This document shows positions 6,879 through 13,342 of a stretch of 13,342 bases of DNA, piece by piece. The stretch comes from Pseudomonadota bacterium (GTDB lineage Bacteria; Desulfobacterota; DSM-4660; Desulfatiglandales; B25-G16), in the NCBI GenBank assembly GCA_015223015.1, contig JADFWK010000007.1, positions 1 to 13,342 of the forward strand, read 5' to 3'. The stretch's first letter is position 1, and every line of letters begins with the position of its first letter. The translations under genes were made by a program, and so were the position numbers. Below the pieces are notes generated by a model. That model saw only the letters and a list, made by a program, of their open reading frames with translations, had not been told where the DNA came from and searched no databases.

Positions 6879-6923
6879 CATCGGTTGGTATTAGTTCTTA
6901 TCGCAGTTCAGAGGAGGTAAAAG

Positions 6924-7112
6924 ATGTGTGAAGCAAATGCGTATCTCATCAAAGATGGGCAAGAGAAGCTTATCATGGAAAGCGTCGATACCCTGAGACC
7001 TGAGGAAAACGGGATATATCTCCAGGACATTTTCGGCGGACAGCGCACAATCAAAGCAAGGATCAAGGAAATGAACCTTGTCGATCACAGGATTTTGTTG
7101 GAAGAAGAATAG
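6924..7112 (+). CDS. cooT: CooT-family nickel-binding protein
   Basis: This is a 62-residue protein with the family signature MCEAN at the N terminus, a central GIYLQDIFGGQ (30-40) and a C-terminal IKEMNLVDHRILLE (47-60). The length matches CooT proteins. In characterised CooT from carbon monoxide-metabolising bacteria the protein is a small dimeric beta-barrel that binds one nickel ion, with Cys2 as a key ligand, and is linked to CO dehydrogenase maturation. Cys2 is present here. The start is well supported: AGGAGGT at 6912-6918 lies 5 nt upstream of the ATG. It is the first gene of a two-gene unit with the His-rich protein 30 bp downstream. No cooS, cooC or hydrogenase gene is in the window, so the target enzyme is unknown. 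Family membership is strong; the cellular role is inferred. Confidence 0.82.
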   Translation: MCEANAYLIKDGQEKLIMESVDTLRPEENGIYLQDIFGGQRTIKARIKEMNLVDHRILLEEE

Positions 7113-7142
7113 AGGCTTGAGACTGTTCTAAGCGGGGTTTGT

Positions 7143-7391
7143 ATGAATCATCATCACCACGAAGATACACGCGTTGAGGACCAGAGCAGCTTATCAGAAA
7201 GGGAAAAACTGGGCAAGCTATTGGAATTTTGGATTAAGCATAATGACGATCACGTCAACACCTACCGTGAATGGTCAAAAAAGGCAGGTAGTGAAAACTT
7301 GGGAGAAGTCGTACATCTCCTTGAAGAGGCATCTGAGCTTACCCTATCCATTAACGAACTCTTTAAACAGGCGATGAAAGAGCTTCGCTAG
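7143..7391 (+). CDS. Small His-rich helical protein, possible metallochaperone (CooJ-like in layout)
   Basis: This 82-residue protein opens with MNHHHH (His3-His6), has an acidic linker to about residue 18, and then two amphipathic helices (about 19-48 and 52-82) separated by GSENLG. Conserved-looking residues are FWIKHNDDH (29-37), with two more His, and HLLEEASELTLSINELF (58-74). I recall similar short proteins, with a variable His-rich head and the same FW/HWIKHN-DH core, in anaerobes, sometimes next to metal genes. No precise family name is certain. CooJ of Rhodospirillum, also His-rich and coiled-coil, is the functional analogy: it binds nickel and is encoded beside cooT. Here the order cooT then His-rich protein suggests the same partnership. 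The ribosome binding site is weak (AGCGGGG about 6 nt upstream), and translational coupling to cooT is possible. Confidence 0.7.
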   Translation: MNHHHHEDTRVEDQSSLSEREKLGKLLEFWIKHNDDHVNTYREWSKKAGSENLGEVVHLLEEASELTLSINELFKQAMKELR

Positions 7392-7537
7392 CTCGCACAC
7401 CTGACCTGGATTTTCTCCCAAAAAATAAGAATACACATTCCACGTCCCTTCTTGTGTGTGCCCTTTTGCCATTCAAAACCAGGTTTCCAGCACCCATCTC
7501 CCCTATCCTCTTGCTTGCTCAATCTCTGCTGCCAACT

Positions 7538-7579
7538 CATTTGAGCAGATCAAAAACCTAAAGCCCACGCTCTCAAATG
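7538..7579. repeat. Inverted repeat in the cooT module-xerC spacer
   Basis: CATTTGAG (7538-7545) and CTCAAATG (7572-7579) are perfect reverse complements with a 26-nt loop. No T tract follows, so termination is not supported. The rest of the spacer (7392-7698) holds an A/T-rich stretch near 7600-7650 that may carry the xerC promoter (TTGCTA at 7611 with an A/T-rich -10 region), but the spacing is not convincing. I see nothing else in it. Confidence 0.35.
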
Positions 7580-7698
7580 GCCCAAGGTAAGACTGATAAA
7601 CAATTTTTAGTTGCTAATATATAAAAATATGATAAATATTAAAGGTTAAACATGATTTCCTTCTTTCTCTTATGTCTTGTGGCAGGTGACTGAATAAC

Positions 7699-8607
7699 AT
7701 GAAAAACCTGATATCCTCTTTTATTAGCTATATCCAGAACGAAAAAGGATATTCAGAACACACTATCAGAAACTATGAAAGCGATCTCAGGCAATTTAGC
7801 GAATTTTTTGCAACCAAAAGAGATATAGAAAACGGTGATCTAGAAATCGACCTGGTAGACTATTCACTCATCAGGTCATATCTGGGAGGCCTTTTTGATA
7901 GGTGCCATCGAACTACCATAGCTCGCAAGCTTTCGGCATTGAAATCATTTTTCAAGTATTTGGAGTTGAGAGGGCTTACTTCGTGTAATCCTGCGGCAGA
8001 GATAACCACTCCCAAACAGGAGCGCTATATCCCCACTTATCTCCCCATAGATGATATGTTCGCCCTGCTTGACCAACCTGACAGGGAAAAAGAATTGGGG
8101 CTCAGGGATGTGGCTATTTTGGAACTCCTTTATTCGTCTGGCCTCAGGGTCAGTGAACTCGTTAGTTTAAACATAGAGAGCCTAGATCTTGGTTCCCGGC
8201 TTGTGAGGGTTTCAGGTAAAGGCGGGAAAGAAAGACTTTTACCAGTTGGCAGAAAGGCTATCGCCGCAATTAGAGAGTATCTCCAACATTCTGACAAGAT
8301 GAGGAAAAAGGCTGGATACCCAAAGAGTCAAGGTCCTCTCTTTCTTAATTACAGGGGCGGCAGGCTCTCCACCCGCAACGTGCATAGAATGGTCAAAAGA
8401 TACTCAAGAGAATGCGGCATCAGAATGGAAATTAGCCCCCATTCAATACGCCACACCTTTGCCACCCATCTCCTGGATGGTGGTGCAGATCTACGATCAA
8501 TCCAGGAACTGCTGGGTCATGTGAACCTCTCGAGTACCCAGAAATACACGCATGTGAGTATAGACAAATTAATGGAGGTCTATGATAGATCTCATCCGAG
8601 AAGCTAA
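7699..8607 (+). CDS. xerC: Tyrosine recombinase XerC
   Basis: This 302-residue tyrosine recombinase is expected to act with XerD at the chromosomal dif site to resolve chromosome dimers at division. The N-terminal SAM-like core-binding domain covers about residues 1-95, with NEKGYSEHTIRNYESDL at 14-30. The catalytic domain holds the full set of active residues: R150 (SSGLRVSEL), K174 (GKGGKERLLP), H248 and R251 (HSIRHTFATHLL), H274 (LLGHVNLSSTQKYTH) and nucleophile Y283. Length is normal. AGGTGA at 7684-7689 lies 9 nt before the ATG. hslV follows after 29 bp, so xerC-hslV-hslU is probably one transcript, an arrangement also known from other bacteria. XerD or an integron or phage-type integrase is less likely given this context and the close match to XerC, although XerC and XerD are hard to tell apart by motif alone. 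Confidence 0.85.
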   Translation: MKNLISSFISYIQNEKGYSEHTIRNYESDLRQFSEFFATKRDIENGDLEIDLVDYSLIRSYLGGLFDRCHRTTIARKLSALKSFFKYLELRGLTSCNPAAEITTPKQERYIPTYLPIDDMFALLDQPDREKELGLRDVAILELLYSSGLRVSELVSLNIESLDLGSRLVRVSGKGGKERLLPVGRKAIAAIREYLQHSDKMRKKAGYPKSQGPLFLNYRGGRLSTRNVHRMVKRYSRECGIRMEISPHSIRHTFATHLLDGGADLRSIQELLGHVNLSSTQKYTHVSIDKLMEVYDRSHPRS

Positions 8608-8636
8608 TTCTGTAAATCCCAAAGGGAGGGCATCTC

Positions 8637-9224
8637 TTGACATCACGAGATCACCATAAATATTTGCCAAACCAAAAGATCAGGAGCACCACTATCCTAT
8701 CCATCAGGAAACAGGGGCAGGCAGTCATGGCAGCAGATGGGCAGGTCACTATGGAAAATACAATTGTTAAACAAAAGGCCAAGAAACTTAGATTTATGTA
8801 TAATGATCAGGTCCTGGTAGGTTTCGCCGGGGCAACAGCAGATGCCTTTTCTCTTTTTGAAAAGCTGGAGGGAAAGCTGGAAAAATTCAATGGAAACCTT
8901 CCCCGAGCCTCCGTCGAGTTAGCCAAGGATTGGAGAACGGACAAAATTCTCCGTAGATTAGAGGCCTTGCTCCTCGCTATGGACAAGGAACATACCCTCA
9001 TATTATCAGGTAATGGAGATGTGATTGAACCGGATGAAGAGGTGGCTGCTATTGGTTCCGGAGGGCCCTATGCATTAGCTGCTGCAAAGGCCCTTCTCGC
9101 TCACACGGATTTAGATCCCGAATCTATGGCACTCGAATCAATGAAAATTGCAGCTTCTATCTGCCTTTACACCAATGAGGAGTTTGAAATCAAAACGCTG
9201 CCCGCGCCGAAAAAAAGCATGTGA
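8637..9224 (+). CDS. hslV: HslV, peptidase subunit of the HslUV protease
   Basis: This is the threonine peptidase of the ATP-dependent HslUV (ClpQY) protease, which forms a double hexamer capped by HslU. The mature enzyme should begin at Thr18 of the STTILSIR stretch. Lys50 corresponds to catalytic Lys33 of E. coli, and [29 protein letters not shown] and [17 protein letters not shown] are typical of the family. No ATG or GTG lies just before the catalytic Thr. The start is most likely TTG at 8637, with AGGGAGGG (8623-8630) 6 nt upstream. This gives a 17-residue propeptide to be removed by autoprocessing, as in several HslV proteins with longer leaders. A second in-frame TTG at 8664 lacks a ribosome binding site. 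The stop TGA overlaps a GTG in the next frame, and hslU follows. Confidence 0.9.
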   Translation: MTSRDHHKYLPNQKIRSTTILSIRKQGQAVMAADGQVTMENTIVKQKAKKLRFMYNDQVLVGFAGATADAFSLFEKLEGKLEKFNGNLPRASVELAKDWRTDKILRRLEALLLAMDKEHTLILSGNGDVIEPDEEVAAIGSGGPYALAAAKALLAHTDLDPESMALESMKIAASICLYTNEEFEIKTLPAPKKSM

Positions 9225-9277
9225 TAGTAAATCACTATTTCTCTATTTCGGCCCTTTACGGCTCATATGGAGATCAA

Positions 9278-10681
9278 ATGGAAAAAAGTGATATAACAGA
9301 AAAAGAGATGAAGGTCTTCACACCAAGAGAGATCGTCTCAGAACTCGATAAATATATAGTTGGCCAAGACAATGCAAAACGCTCGGTGGCTATCGCCCTC
9401 AGGAACAGATGGCGCAGACAACAGGTCCCCAAAGAGCTCAGAGATGAAATAGCCCCTAAGAATATTATTATGATAGGCCCTACTGGTGTTGGAAAAACAG
9501 AGATAGCGAGACGCCTTGCCAGGTTAGCGAATTCTCCCTTCTTGAAGATAGAGGCCTCGAAATTTACTGAGATTGGTTATGTGGGCAGAGACGTAGAGAG
9601 CATGATCAGGGATTTGATCGAGTTGGGCGTGAATATGGCCAAACAACAAGAACAAGAAAAGGTCAAAACCAAGGCAATAGAGTTAGCAGAAGATAAATTG
9701 CTGGATATCCTTCTTCCTAAGCCAAAAAAGGAAATTGAGAAAGACTCCGAGGAAAAAAGGGAAGGAATGCTGGAGGTAGTGAGAAGCGAACCTACCGACG
9801 CTAACTCTACCAGGGAGAAACTGAGGCGGCTCTTAAGGAATGGCAAGTTGGATGAAAGGTATGTTGAGCTGGAGGTAACTGATAAGTCTTCTCCCCTTGT
9901 AGAGATATTCTCCGGTTCCGGGTTAGAAGAGCTTGATATGAATGTGAAAGAGGTCTTCGGGCAAATTCTCCCCTCCAAGACCAAGAAAAGGAGAGTGAAG
10001 GTACAAGAGGCAGTCGAGATACTAACGCAGCAGGAATCACAAAAGTTGATTGACTTTGATAAGGTTGTTGAAGAGGCTATGCGTCGGACCGAGCAAAATG
10101 GGATCATATTTTTAGACGAGTTGGACAAAATAGTGGGCACCGAGTCAGGAGCTGGCCCTGATGTATCGAGGGAGGGGGTGCAAAGGGATCTCCTTCCCAT
10201 TGTAGAGGGATCAACAGTGCTTACAAAATACGGCATGGTAAAGACAGATCATATCTTATTCATTGCATCCGGAGCTTTTCACGGAAGCAAACCCTCTGAC
10301 CTTTTGCCTGAACTCCAGGGTCGTTTTCCTATCAGGGTAGAACTCAACCCCCTGACACAACAGGATTTCGTCAGGATACTGACAGAGCCTCAAAATGCCT
10401 TGATAATTCAATACGTGGCCTTGTTAGCTACTGAAGGAATAGCGCTAGAGTTTACTGAATCAGCCGTATCAGAGATAGCAGAGATGGCATTTTCGGCCAA
10501 TGAGAGCATGGAAAATATTGGTGCACGCCGTCTGCATACGGTAATGGAAGCACTGTTGGATGATATCTCTTTCAATGCATCAGACACTCAAGAAAAAGAG
10601 ATAACCATTGATAGGGACTATGTAAGGCAGAAGTTAAGCGAGATATTGGAAGATAGAAACCTCAGCAGGTATATTCTTTAG
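9278..10681 (+). CDS. hslU: HslU, ATPase subunit of the HslUV protease
   Basis: This AAA+ unfoldase of about 467 residues recognises, unfolds and threads substrates into HslV. From the chosen start the order is: [17 protein letters not shown] (14-30); Walker A GPTGVGKT (67-74); pore-loop GYVGRD (100-105); the charged, variable I domain (about 110-245); Walker B IIFLDE (276-281); [15 protein letters not shown] (297-311); sensor-2 GARR (415-418); and the conserved C-terminal tail LSRYIL, which inserts into HslV to activate it. All key residues are present. I prefer ATG 9278, because GGAGA at 9269-9273 lies about 4 nt upstream and the family starts shortly before FTPREIV. The frame is open back to GTG 9221, which would overlap the hslV stop. 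ATG 9308 is a further option. The gene is co-directional with hslV and argB. Confidence 0.92.
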   Translation: MEKSDITEKEMKVFTPREIVSELDKYIVGQDNAKRSVAIALRNRWRRQQVPKELRDEIAPKNIIMIGPTGVGKTEIARRLARLANSPFLKIEASKFTEIGYVGRDVESMIRDLIELGVNMAKQQEQEKVKTKAIELAEDKLLDILLPKPKKEIEKDSEEKREGMLEVVRSEPTDANSTREKLRRLLRNGKLDERYVELEVTDKSSPLVEIFSGSGLEELDMNVKEVFGQILPSKTKKRRVKVQEAVEILTQQESQKLIDFDKVVEEAMRRTEQNGIIFLDELDKIVGTESGAGPDVSREGVQRDLLPIVEGSTVLTKYGMVKTDHILFIASGAFHGSKPSDLLPELQGRFPIRVELNPLTQQDFVRILTEPQNALIIQYVALLATEGIALEFTESAVSEIAEMAFSANESMENIGARRLHTVMEALLDDISFNASDTQEKEITIDRDYVRQKLSEILEDRNLSRYIL

Positions 10682-10690
10682 GAATTGTGA

Positions 10691-10706
10691 ATTGAGGGAT
10701 TGAGGG
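10691..10706. repeat. ATTGAGGG direct repeat in the hslU-argB spacer
   Basis: Two exact, adjacent 8-bp units (10691-10698 and 10699-10706) are followed by ATTA. They sit between the hslU stop and the argB start. The GAGGG words are too far from the ATG at 10734 to act as a ribosome binding site. It is a short repeat of the kind seen at other boundaries in this window. Confidence 0.5.
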
Positions 10707-10733
10707 ATTAGCAATTTAGATACAAAAAACACA

Positions 10734-11642
10734 ATGGATACGATGAATAACGCACTGGATAGGGCAAGGATCCTGATCGAGGCCCTGCCCTACATAAGGA
10801 AATTTAACAGGCAGACCATGGTCATCAAGTATGGCGGTCATGCAATGGTTGATGCCAAGCTGAAGAAGGGCTTTGCTCTGGATATCATTCTTATGAAATA
10901 CGTGGGCCTCATCCCAGTAGTAGTCCACGGAGGTGGGCCTCAGATAGGGAAATTCTTAAGCAAACTCTCCATAAAATCGAACTTTGTTGCCGGACACAGA
11001 ATCACTGATGAGAAGACAATGGATGTAGTCGAAATGGTTCTTGCCGGTAAAGTGAACAAAGAGATTGTAGCCACCATAAATCAACACGGTGGCCAGGCAG
11101 TTGGTCTCTCAGGCAAAGATGGCCATCTTATAACCGCAAGAAAGCTTAAGCTCATATCAAATCCTGATGAGCAAGGGGATAAACCTGATAACCCTCCGGA
11201 GATGATAGACATTGGTCTAGTAGGCGAGGTTGTTTCCATCAACAACCGTATAATAATGAGTCTCATTGATGACCAATTTACTCCTGTCATTGCGCCTGTT
11301 GGCATTGGCAAAGACAATGAGACGTACAATATCAATGCTGATCTGGTTGCCGGTCATATTGCCTCATCTCTCAAGGCCAGAAAGCTTATCTTATTGACCG
11401 ATGTGGACGGTGTTCTTGACACTGATGGTAATCTTGTTAGTAGTCTCACTGTGGACGAGGCCGACCGCATGATCGCTCGTGGGGTTATCAAGGAAGGCAT
11501 GATACCAAAGCTCCAATGCAGTCTTGAAGCCCTTAAGGGCGGAGTGGAAAAGGTCCATATTATTGATGGCAGAAAGGAGCATGCACTACTCTTAGAGATA
11601 CTTACCGATGAGGGTGTAGGAACGGAGATAGTTTTGAATTGA
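10734..11642 (+). CDS. argB: Acetylglutamate kinase
   Basis: This enzyme phosphorylates N-acetyl-L-glutamate with ATP, the second step of arginine synthesis and often its feedback-controlled one. The 302-residue amino acid kinase has the following motifs in order: KYGGHAM (Lys32, phosphate binding), [10 protein letters not shown] (63-72), GHRIT (87-91), [13 protein letters not shown] (100-112), LSGKDG (125-130), [13 protein letters not shown] (198-210), [10 protein letters not shown] (220-229) and the nucleotide-site Lys259 (IPKL). The N-terminal helix (about residues 5-25) before the first strand is the feature linked to hexamer formation and arginine inhibition in other bacteria, so this enzyme is probably arginine-sensitive. 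Starts at 10734 and 10743 are both possible, and neither has a clear ribosome binding site. hslU lies 52 bp upstream and argD is downstream beyond an inserted element. Confidence 0.93.
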   Translation: MDTMNNALDRARILIEALPYIRKFNRQTMVIKYGGHAMVDAKLKKGFALDIILMKYVGLIPVVVHGGGPQIGKFLSKLSIKSNFVAGHRITDEKTMDVVEMVLAGKVNKEIVATINQHGGQAVGLSGKDGHLITARKLKLISNPDEQGDKPDNPPEMIDIGLVGEVVSINNRIIMSLIDDQFTPVIAPVGIGKDNETYNINADLVAGHIASSLKARKLILLTDVDGVLDTDGNLVSSLTVDEADRMIARGVIKEGMIPKLQCSLEALKGGVEKVHIIDGRKEHALLLEILTDEGVGTEIVLN

Positions 11643-11656
11643 TACGTGCCTAAAGC

Positions 11657-11665
11657 TAATAGATT
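11657..11665. repeat. Left 9-bp target-site duplication of the argB-argD MITE
   Basis: TAATAGATT here is identical to 11975-11983. The left copy is separated from the terminal inverted repeat by a single G (11666), while the right copy abuts it directly. Confidence 0.75.
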
Positions 11666-11666
11666 G

Positions 11667-11974
11667 GTATCGTTCAAAAGTGTTGGCATGAACCATAGTG
11701 AGTAGGCGTTCACGTTCTAAAGGAGGTCATGGCTGTTTTTGAGAGGCGATATCTCAAAAAAATACCACCGGGTCTTGCAGTGGTCAAATATGTGGCGTTT
11801 ACACCTTGGAAGCCCTGGTAGTCTTATCGTGGCTCACCTAAACCCCACATATTTGGCCACATCCCTTGAGGCCTATAGATAGCGCCTTGAGAAAATGGGC
11901 ATGGCCGGATAAAGGTAATTATGCACCTCCTTCTCTAACCAATATAGCATTGAGTAAACACTTTTGAACGATAC
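11667..11974. mobile_element. MITE-like non-autonomous insertion element (308 bp)
   Basis: The ends are perfect 18-bp inverted repeats: GTATCGTTCAAAAGTGTT at 11667-11684 and its reverse complement at 11957-11974. Direct repeats TAATAGATT flank the element (11657-11665 and 11975-11983), consistent with a 9-bp target duplication. Inside are AAGGAGGT-like words near both ends in opposite orientation, a TTTTTGAGA/TCTCAAAAA stem around 11735-11760, and a large internal inverted repeat (11780-11860). No transposase frame is present, so it would depend on an IS elsewhere that has the same ends. A 9-bp duplication fits several families, IS256-like and IS4-like among them, and I do not assign one. Removing the element plus one duplication leaves an argB-argD gap of about 68 bp, so it split what was probably a tight operon. 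Confidence 0.8.
11780..11860. repeat. Internal long hairpin of the MITE
   Basis: The 16-nt arm at 11780-11795 (GTGGTCAAATATGTGG) matches the reverse complement of 11845-11860 at all but one position, and that mismatch (T for C) would be a G-U pair in RNA. The loop is about 49 nt. In a transcript reading from argB to argD this would form a strong stem and could affect mRNA stability or expression. Confidence 0.7.
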
Positions 11975-11983
11975 TAATAGATT
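11975..11983. repeat. Right 9-bp target-site duplication of the MITE
   Basis: TAATAGATT immediately follows the right terminal inverted repeat and matches the copy at 11657-11665. It marks the right boundary of the insertion. Confidence 0.75.
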
Positions 11984-12028
11984 ACCTGGAATCCTATCCA
12001 CAAGCTTAGCTCACTTTGGAGTTTAGTT

Positions 12029-13222
12029 ATGACCATGACTTCTCATACAATAGACAAGGCAGATAGATATATGTTTCATACATACAAGCGCATTCCCGTC
12101 ACCCTGGTCAAGGGAGATGGGTGCCGGGTATGGGATGAAAACGGCAAGGAGTACCTTGACTTTGTAGGAGGAATTGCTGTCTGTTCCTTAGGACACAGTT
12201 CACCTATACTGAGTAAGGCCCTATACGAACAGTCGCAAAAACTTGTCCATGTATCCAATCTTTACTACACCGAGCCCCAGACAGAACTCGCCCAAATATT
12301 GGCAGAAAATTCCTTTGCTGACAGGGTATTTTTCTGTAACAGCGGTGCAGAGGCTAACGAGGCAGCCATAAAATTGGCCAGGCGTTACTCGAGAGAAAAA
12401 TTTGGCTCGGAAAGATATGTCATTATGACCATGGAGAACTCGTTCCACGGCCGCACCATGGCCACCCTCTCGGCTACCGGCCAAGAAAGGATCAGAACTG
12501 GGTTTGATCCTCTTCTCAATGGTTTTAGATTTGTGCCTTTCAATGATTTGAAAAAACTGGAATCGTCCGTAGATGAATCAGTGTGTGCTGTGATGTTAGA
12601 GCCAATACAGGGTGAGGGGGGCGTTGTTTTATCTGATCCTGATTACCTAAAAGGCGTTAGAGAGATCTGCACAGAGCACGGTATGCTCTTAATCTTGGAC
12701 GAGATACAAGTCGGCATGGGAAGGACAGGGAGGCTCTTTGCATATCAACATTTTGGAATAACACCCGATATCATAACCCTGGCCAAGGCCCTGGGTAATG
12801 GAATACCCATAGGTGCAATGCTGGCCACAGAGGAACTAAACGACGCATTTGGTCCCGGAAGTCATGCGACCACATTCGGGGGTACACCCCTTATTACAGC
12901 AGGAGCCACTGCCGTTGTAGAAAGTCTCTTGAATGATGGTTGGATCGAGAATGCCAGAGTGATGGGAGACTACCTCAAAGATGAGCTCAAAAACCTTCAG
13001 CAAAAACACGGCATCATTAAGGATATTAGGGGATTAGGCCTTATCCTTGGGGTAGAACTGGATACGGAGGGTGCTCCTTTTGTTAGTGCCTGCATGGAAA
13101 GGGGTTTTTTGATTAACTGTGTACAGGAAAGAGTGCTCAGGTTTGTCCCTCCTCTGATCATAGGGAAAGAAGAGATTGACCTCCTCATTAACTGCCTGGA
13201 TCAGATATTCAAGGAAACCTAG
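12029..13222 (+). CDS. argD: Acetylornithine aminotransferase
   Basis: This PLP enzyme converts N-acetylglutamate semialdehyde to N-acetylornithine using glutamate, the fourth step of arginine synthesis. The 397-residue class-III aminotransferase shows FCNSGAEANEAAIKLAR (102-118), NSFHGRTMATLSATGQ (137-152), EPIQGEGGV (191-199), LDEIQVGMGRTG (223-234, cofactor Asp224), LAKALGNGIPIGAMLA (251-266, Schiff-base Lys253) and TTFGGTPL (281-288). The length is normal. GGAG at 12018-12021 lies 7 nt before the ATG at 12029; a second ATG at 12035 is in frame. It probably belonged to an operon with argB, now separated by the MITE. Either the transcript runs through the element or argD has its own promoter, though none is obvious in the 45 bp after the element. 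Related enzymes such as succinylornithine or GABA aminotransferase are less likely beside argB. Confidence 0.92.
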   Translation: MTMTSHTIDKADRYMFHTYKRIPVTLVKGDGCRVWDENGKEYLDFVGGIAVCSLGHSSPILSKALYEQSQKLVHVSNLYYTEPQTELAQILAENSFADRVFFCNSGAEANEAAIKLARRYSREKFGSERYVIMTMENSFHGRTMATLSATGQERIRTGFDPLLNGFRFVPFNDLKKLESSVDESVCAVMLEPIQGEGGVVLSDPDYLKGVREICTEHGMLLILDEIQVGMGRTGRLFAYQHFGITPDIITLAKALGNGIPIGAMLATEELNDAFGPGSHATTFGGTPLITAGATAVVESLLNDGWIENARVMGDYLKDELKNLQQKHGIIKDIRGLGLILGVELDTEGAPFVSACMERGFLINCVQERVLRFVPPLIIGKEEIDLLINCLDQIFKET

Positions 13223-13342
13223 ATATGAAAAAGCGATGTCAACTGTTTGAGCCCTAACGACAGGGTAACGTCAAAGTCCAGGGTATGGGTGTCTTTTTTT
13301 TGGTTATGCCCTGTGACATGGCCCCTTACTGGGTCGATTCAA
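13223..13342. other. Downstream flank of argD
   Basis: No credible gene begins here. CAGGGTAT near 13278-13285 can pair with ATGCCCTG near 13306-13313 (one G-U), but the T8 run falls in the loop rather than after the stem, so this is not a standard terminator. In related genomes argF often follows argD, and it may lie beyond the window edge. Confidence 0.35.

Noticed and set aside
7394..7470. Terminator after the His-rich gene formed by ACACA/TGTGT words
   Set aside because: The stem is only 5-6 bp with a long loop, and only four T residues follow at a distance.
9577..10236. Long antisense open frame (219 codons) opposite hslU
   Set aside because: It is a Ser/Leu-rich mirror of the hslU coding frame with no ribosome binding site, and hslU shows full family conservation across the region.
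11729..11821. 30-codon open frame inside the MITE, preceded by AGGAGGT
   Set aside because: The AGGAGGT is only about 2 nt from the ATG, too close for normal initiation. The frame spans hairpin sequence and resembles no protein I recognise.
13278..13313. Terminator after argD
   Set aside because: The T8 run lies inside the possible hairpin loop instead of following a stem, so it does not have the form of an intrinsic terminator on either strand.

Overview
The window looks like a chromosomal segment of an anaerobic Gram-negative bacterium, most likely a Desulfobacterota (former Deltaproteobacteria) lineage. The evidence is an LPS-export permease (so an outer membrane), a CooT-family nickel protein typical of anaerobes, and the order xerC-hslV-hslU-argB-argD, which I recall from deltaproteobacterial genomes. 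The taxonomic call is inference. There are nine confident protein genes, no rRNA or tRNA that I can see, and no CRISPR array.

Left part (1-4876, + strand): an SOS-type mutagenesis cassette made of imuB, a Y-family polymerase homologue that has lost its catalytic carboxylates but keeps a beta-clamp motif, and dnaE2/imuC, an error-prone Pol III alpha subunit. They are about 490 bp apart. The spacer is full of inverted repeats and imperfect period-7 tandem repeats, one of which contains the dnaE2 start codon. The end of dnaE2 runs into a GC-rich palindromic element that encodes a non-conserved tail. This part is clearly richer in G+C than the rest.

Middle (4877-7698): a gene-free 510 bp stretch with hairpins, then lptF on the minus strand. 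Divergent from lptF is a small nickel-type module on the plus strand: cooT followed by a His-rich helical protein that resembles CooJ in layout. It has a good sigma70-like promoter, a triple tandem repeat just upstream of the -35 box, and a leader with a complete intrinsic terminator before the cooT ribosome binding site, so it may be attenuated or may make a separate small RNA.

Right part (7699-13342, + strand): xerC (site-specific recombinase), hslV and hslU (ATP-dependent two-part protease), then argB and argD (steps 2 and 4 of arginine synthesis). Between argB and argD sits a roughly 308 bp non-autonomous insertion with 18 bp perfect terminal inverted repeats, a 9 bp target duplication and an internal hairpin. 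It is the clearest mobile element in the window. The most interesting points are the nickel module with its leader, the MITE splitting the arg genes, and the heptad repeats concentrated at gene boundaries.
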